From NCBI GenBank assembly GCA_030834835.1, contig JAUQXD010000259.1:1-7139 (forward strand): DNA of 7,139 nucleotides, given 5' to 3'. The stretch is from Thermoflexales bacterium. Lineage in GTDB: Bacteria; Chloroflexota; Anaerolineae; Fen-1058. The position numbers were made by a program, and so were the translations under genes. Numbering within the stretch: position 1 is the stretch's first letter; every line of letters begins with the position of its first letter. A model generated the notes under the pieces. It did not search any database, was not told the DNA's origin, and saw only the letters and a program-made list of their open reading frames with translations. Of the stretch, positions 5,971 through 7,139 are shown piece by piece.

Positions 5971-6064
5971 AACCACAGATTACACGGATTTCACTGAGAA
6001 AAACAAACAATCCGTGTTCTCCGTGTAACACCTGCACTTGCATGCAGGTGCAAGTGTCCGTGGT
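5971..6064. repeat. Palindromic repeat element between permease and ATPase 2 genes
   Basis: TTACACGGA (5980-5988) pairs perfectly with TCCGTGTAA (6020-6028), and ACACGGAT (5982-5989) also pairs with ATCCGTGT (6010-6017), so alternative folds exist. The outer ends ACCACAGA (5972-5979) and TCCGTGGT (6057-6064) match at 7 of 8 positions. It begins 4 bp after the permease stop with AACCACA, like the element after ATPase 1, but its internal sequence differs (AACCACAGATTACACGG type). It looks like a dispersed non-coding repeat. Confidence 0.65.
6029..6056. repeat. Two interleaved inverted repeats inside the 5971-6064 element
   Basis: CACCTGCA (6029-6036) pairs with TGCAGGTG (6043-6050), and CACTTGCA (6035-6042) pairs with TGCAAGTG (6049-6056). 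Each pair has a 6-nt loop. The pairs overlap, so only one hairpin can form at a time. The block is inserted between the two outer halves of the larger repeat and lies 25 bp upstream of the ATPase 2 start. Confidence 0.65.
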
Positions 6065-6081
6065 GAATTACAGGGTTGAAG

Positions 6082-6831
6082 ATGTTTCGAAATAACAAAC
6101 GACCGGCCAACGGCGACAAAGCCAACGGCAAATTGAATGACGACGGCACGCTGATCAAGTTGCGCGACGTGCGCAAGATCTATGAGACCTCGGCAGGCAG
6201 GTTCACCGCGCTCAAGAGCCTCGATTTGACGATCCAGCGCGGCGAGTTCGTGTCGATCGTGGGCAAGTCGGGCAGCGGCAAGACCACGCTGATCAACATG
6301 CTGACGGGCATCGATCATCCCACGCACGGCGAGATCTTCATCGGCGGGACGGCGGTGCATCGCTTGAACGAAAGCCAGATCGCCACGTGGCGCGGCACGC
6401 ATCTGGGCGTGGTGTTCCAGTTCTTTCAACTGCTGCCCACGTTGACGGCGCTGGAGAACGTGCGCCTGCCGATGGACTTCTGCGACATCTACTCGCGGCC
6501 GGAACGCAACGAGCGCGCGATGCATCTGCTGGAGCTGGTGGGCATCGCTGATCACGCGCACCAGCTGCCCAATCACCTCGCGGGCGGGCAGCAGCAGCGC
6601 GCAGCGATTGCGCGGGCGTTGGCGAATGATCCGCCCATCATCGCCACCGACGAACCGACGGGCAACCTCGATTGGCACACGGCCGAAACCGTGATGGAGT
6701 TGTTCGAGAATCTGGTGGCGCAGGGCAAGACGATTTTGATGGTGACGCACGACGATGATCTGGCGGCCCGCGCGGCGCGGACGATTGCGCTGGCGGACGG
6801 CGAGATCGTGAGCGAGCAACGACGAAGGTGA
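6082..6831 (+). CDS. ABC transporter ATPase, MacB/LolD type (ATPase 2)
   Basis: This is a 249-residue nucleotide-binding subunit. The motifs are Walker [10 protein letters not shown] (61-69), Q-loop Q113 in [11 protein letters not shown], signature LAGGQQQR (166-173), Walker B IIATDE (186-191), D-loop GNLD (194-197) and switch His H223 in VTHD. The signature has Ala where most ABC proteins have Ser (LSGGQ), a change at an ATP-contacting position. The catalytic Glu and His are kept. The ATG at 6082 is chosen because AGGG (6072-6075) lies 6 nt upstream; the in-frame TTG at 6076 is too close to that site. The N-terminal 20 residues are basic and polar ([15 protein letters not shown]). It is clearly paralogous to ATPase 1, sharing FQFFQLLP and RAxxxLxLVGI-type segments. 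It may serve a second permease beyond the right edge or pair with ATPase 1 as a heterodimer. Confidence 0.95.
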   Translation: MFRNNKRPANGDKANGKLNDDGTLIKLRDVRKIYETSAGRFTALKSLDLTIQRGEFVSIVGKSGSGKTTLINMLTGIDHPTHGEIFIGGTAVHRLNESQIATWRGTHLGVVFQFFQLLPTLTALENVRLPMDFCDIYSRPERNERAMHLLELVGIADHAHQLPNHLAGGQQQRAAIARALANDPPIIATDEPTGNLDWHTAETVMELFENLVAQGKTILMVTHDDDLAARAARTIALADGEIVSEQRRR

Positions 6832-6858
6832 GTCAACGAATCAGCGATCAAGCGAACA

Positions 6859-6883
6859 TAGGGCAAGATGGCATCTTGCCCTA
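6859..6883. repeat. 12-bp-arm palindrome, possible terminator or dispersed repeat
   Basis: TAGGGCAAGATG (6859-6870) and CATCTTGCCCTA (6872-6883) are exact complements around a single central G. In RNA this would be a stem of about 11 bp with a tight 3-nt loop. It lies 27 bp after the ATPase 2 stop. No T-run follows on the + strand, so termination is uncertain; the GGGCAAGATG motif also occurs as a dispersed repeat in other genomes, from memory. Confidence 0.6.
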
Positions 6884-6885
6884 CA

Positions 6886-6951
6886 AACCACGAATGAACG
6901 CGAATTGACGCGAATACAAGAACCATTAGCAGGAATTCGTGTCAATTCGCG
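6886..6951. repeat. Palindromic repeat element before the lipoprotein gene
   Basis: CGCGAATTGACGCGAAT (6899-6915) pairs with ATTCGTGTCAATTCGCG (6935-6951) at 16 of 17 positions, with a 19-nt loop. The block starts AACCACGAA at 6886, as do the repeats after ATPase 1 and the permease (AACCAC), all in the same orientation. It ends 30 bp before the lipoprotein start. Confidence 0.65.
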
Positions 6952-6981
6952 GACGATAGTTTTTAGACGACACAGCACAGG

Positions 6982-7139
6982 ATGAAGCAAGATATGAAGC
7001 AACGATTGAATTTTTCTCGATGGATTATTCTGGCGACAGCGATTGCGCTGATGTTGAGTGCCTGCGGCGGTCAGGCGACGCCGACGAGCACCCCGGCGGC
7101 GACGAAGAGCAAGACCACCTCGCCCGTGGTCAGCGCCAG
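6982..7139 (+). CDS. Lipoprotein, 3' end outside the window; possibly the exporter's adaptor subunit
   Basis: The visible 52 residues show a lipoprotein signal peptide: a basic n-region (KQRLNFSR), a hydrophobic stretch (WIILATAIALM) and a lipobox LSAC with Cys at residue 28. Signal peptidase II would cleave before this Cys, which then carries lipid. A low-complexity Thr/Pro/Ala/Ser/Lys spacer follows (QATPTSTPAATKSKTT), and then SPVVSA before the sequence ends. This layout is usual for HlyD/MacA-like adaptor lipoproteins encoded beside FtsX-type ABC genes, in which a Val-rich strand follows the spacer; that identity is inferred from context. Two starts are possible: ATG 6982, and ATG 6994, which has AGGA 11 nt upstream and gives a more typical signal peptide with Cys at residue 24. 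No start is firmly set. It lies 150 bp after ATPase 2 in the same direction. Confidence 0.8.
   Translation, partial: MKQDMKQRLNFSRWIILATAIALMLSACGGQATPTSTPAATKSKTTSPVVSA

Noticed and set aside
5980..6819. 279-residue open frame on the - strand opposite ATPase 2
   Set aside because: The opposite strand encodes a full ABC ATPase with every motif. The shadow shows no domain and runs through the palindromic repeat.
6904..6930. Promoter for the lipoprotein gene (TTGACG at 6905-6910)
   Set aside because: No acceptable -10 box lies 16-18 nt downstream, and the TTGACG is part of a palindromic repeat arm.

Overview
The window looks like part of a bacterial chromosome of moderately high GC (about 58% by eye). 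It most resembles an uncultured member of the Chloroflexota. That placement is an inference from three things: a CHRD-domain protein, a lipoprotein whose mature N-terminus is a Thr/Pro/Ala-rich spacer, and a MacB/FtsX-type exporter operon whose gene junctions hold palindromic repeats. No rRNA, tRNA, CRISPR array, integrase or transposase gene was seen.

Layout. (1) Positions 1-398 hold the 3' part of a CHRD-domain protein on the + strand. It converges on a small SAM-dependent methyltransferase (489-1136, - strand) across a 14-bp perfect hairpin that probably terminates transcription. (2) Positions 1137-1422 are a divergent control region. It holds a strong - strand promoter for the methyltransferase, a weaker + strand promoter for a TetR-family regulator, a likely operator on the latter, and a REP/BIME-like pair of inverted repeats. 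(3) The TetR gene (1423-2001, +) meets a second TetR gene (1975-2595, -) tail to tail, with a 27-bp overlap of the coding ends. (4) Positions 2596-2713 are a compact divergent control region. Two good sigma70-type promoters face away from each other, with a tandem 19-bp-period operator between them. (5) From 2714 to the right edge runs an exporter operon on the + strand: ATPase 1, an 8-TM FtsX/MacB-like permease of about 800 residues, ATPase 2, and the start of a lipoprotein that may be the periplasmic-adaptor-type partner.

How it works together. The ATPases and permease fit the MacB/LolCDE type VII ABC superfamily, which works as a mechanotransmitter on extracytoplasmic substrates rather than as a classical transmembrane channel. 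The second TetR protein very probably represses both itself and the exporter operon through the tandem operator, as in many drug- or lipid-responsive efflux loci. The first TetR protein probably controls itself and perhaps the methyltransferase. The substrate cannot be read from the sequence.

No clear new system was found. The most unusual features are a different palindromic repeat element in nearly every gene junction, a roughly eight-fold excess of the hexamer CGATCG, two ATPases for one visible permease, and the overlapping TetR gene ends.
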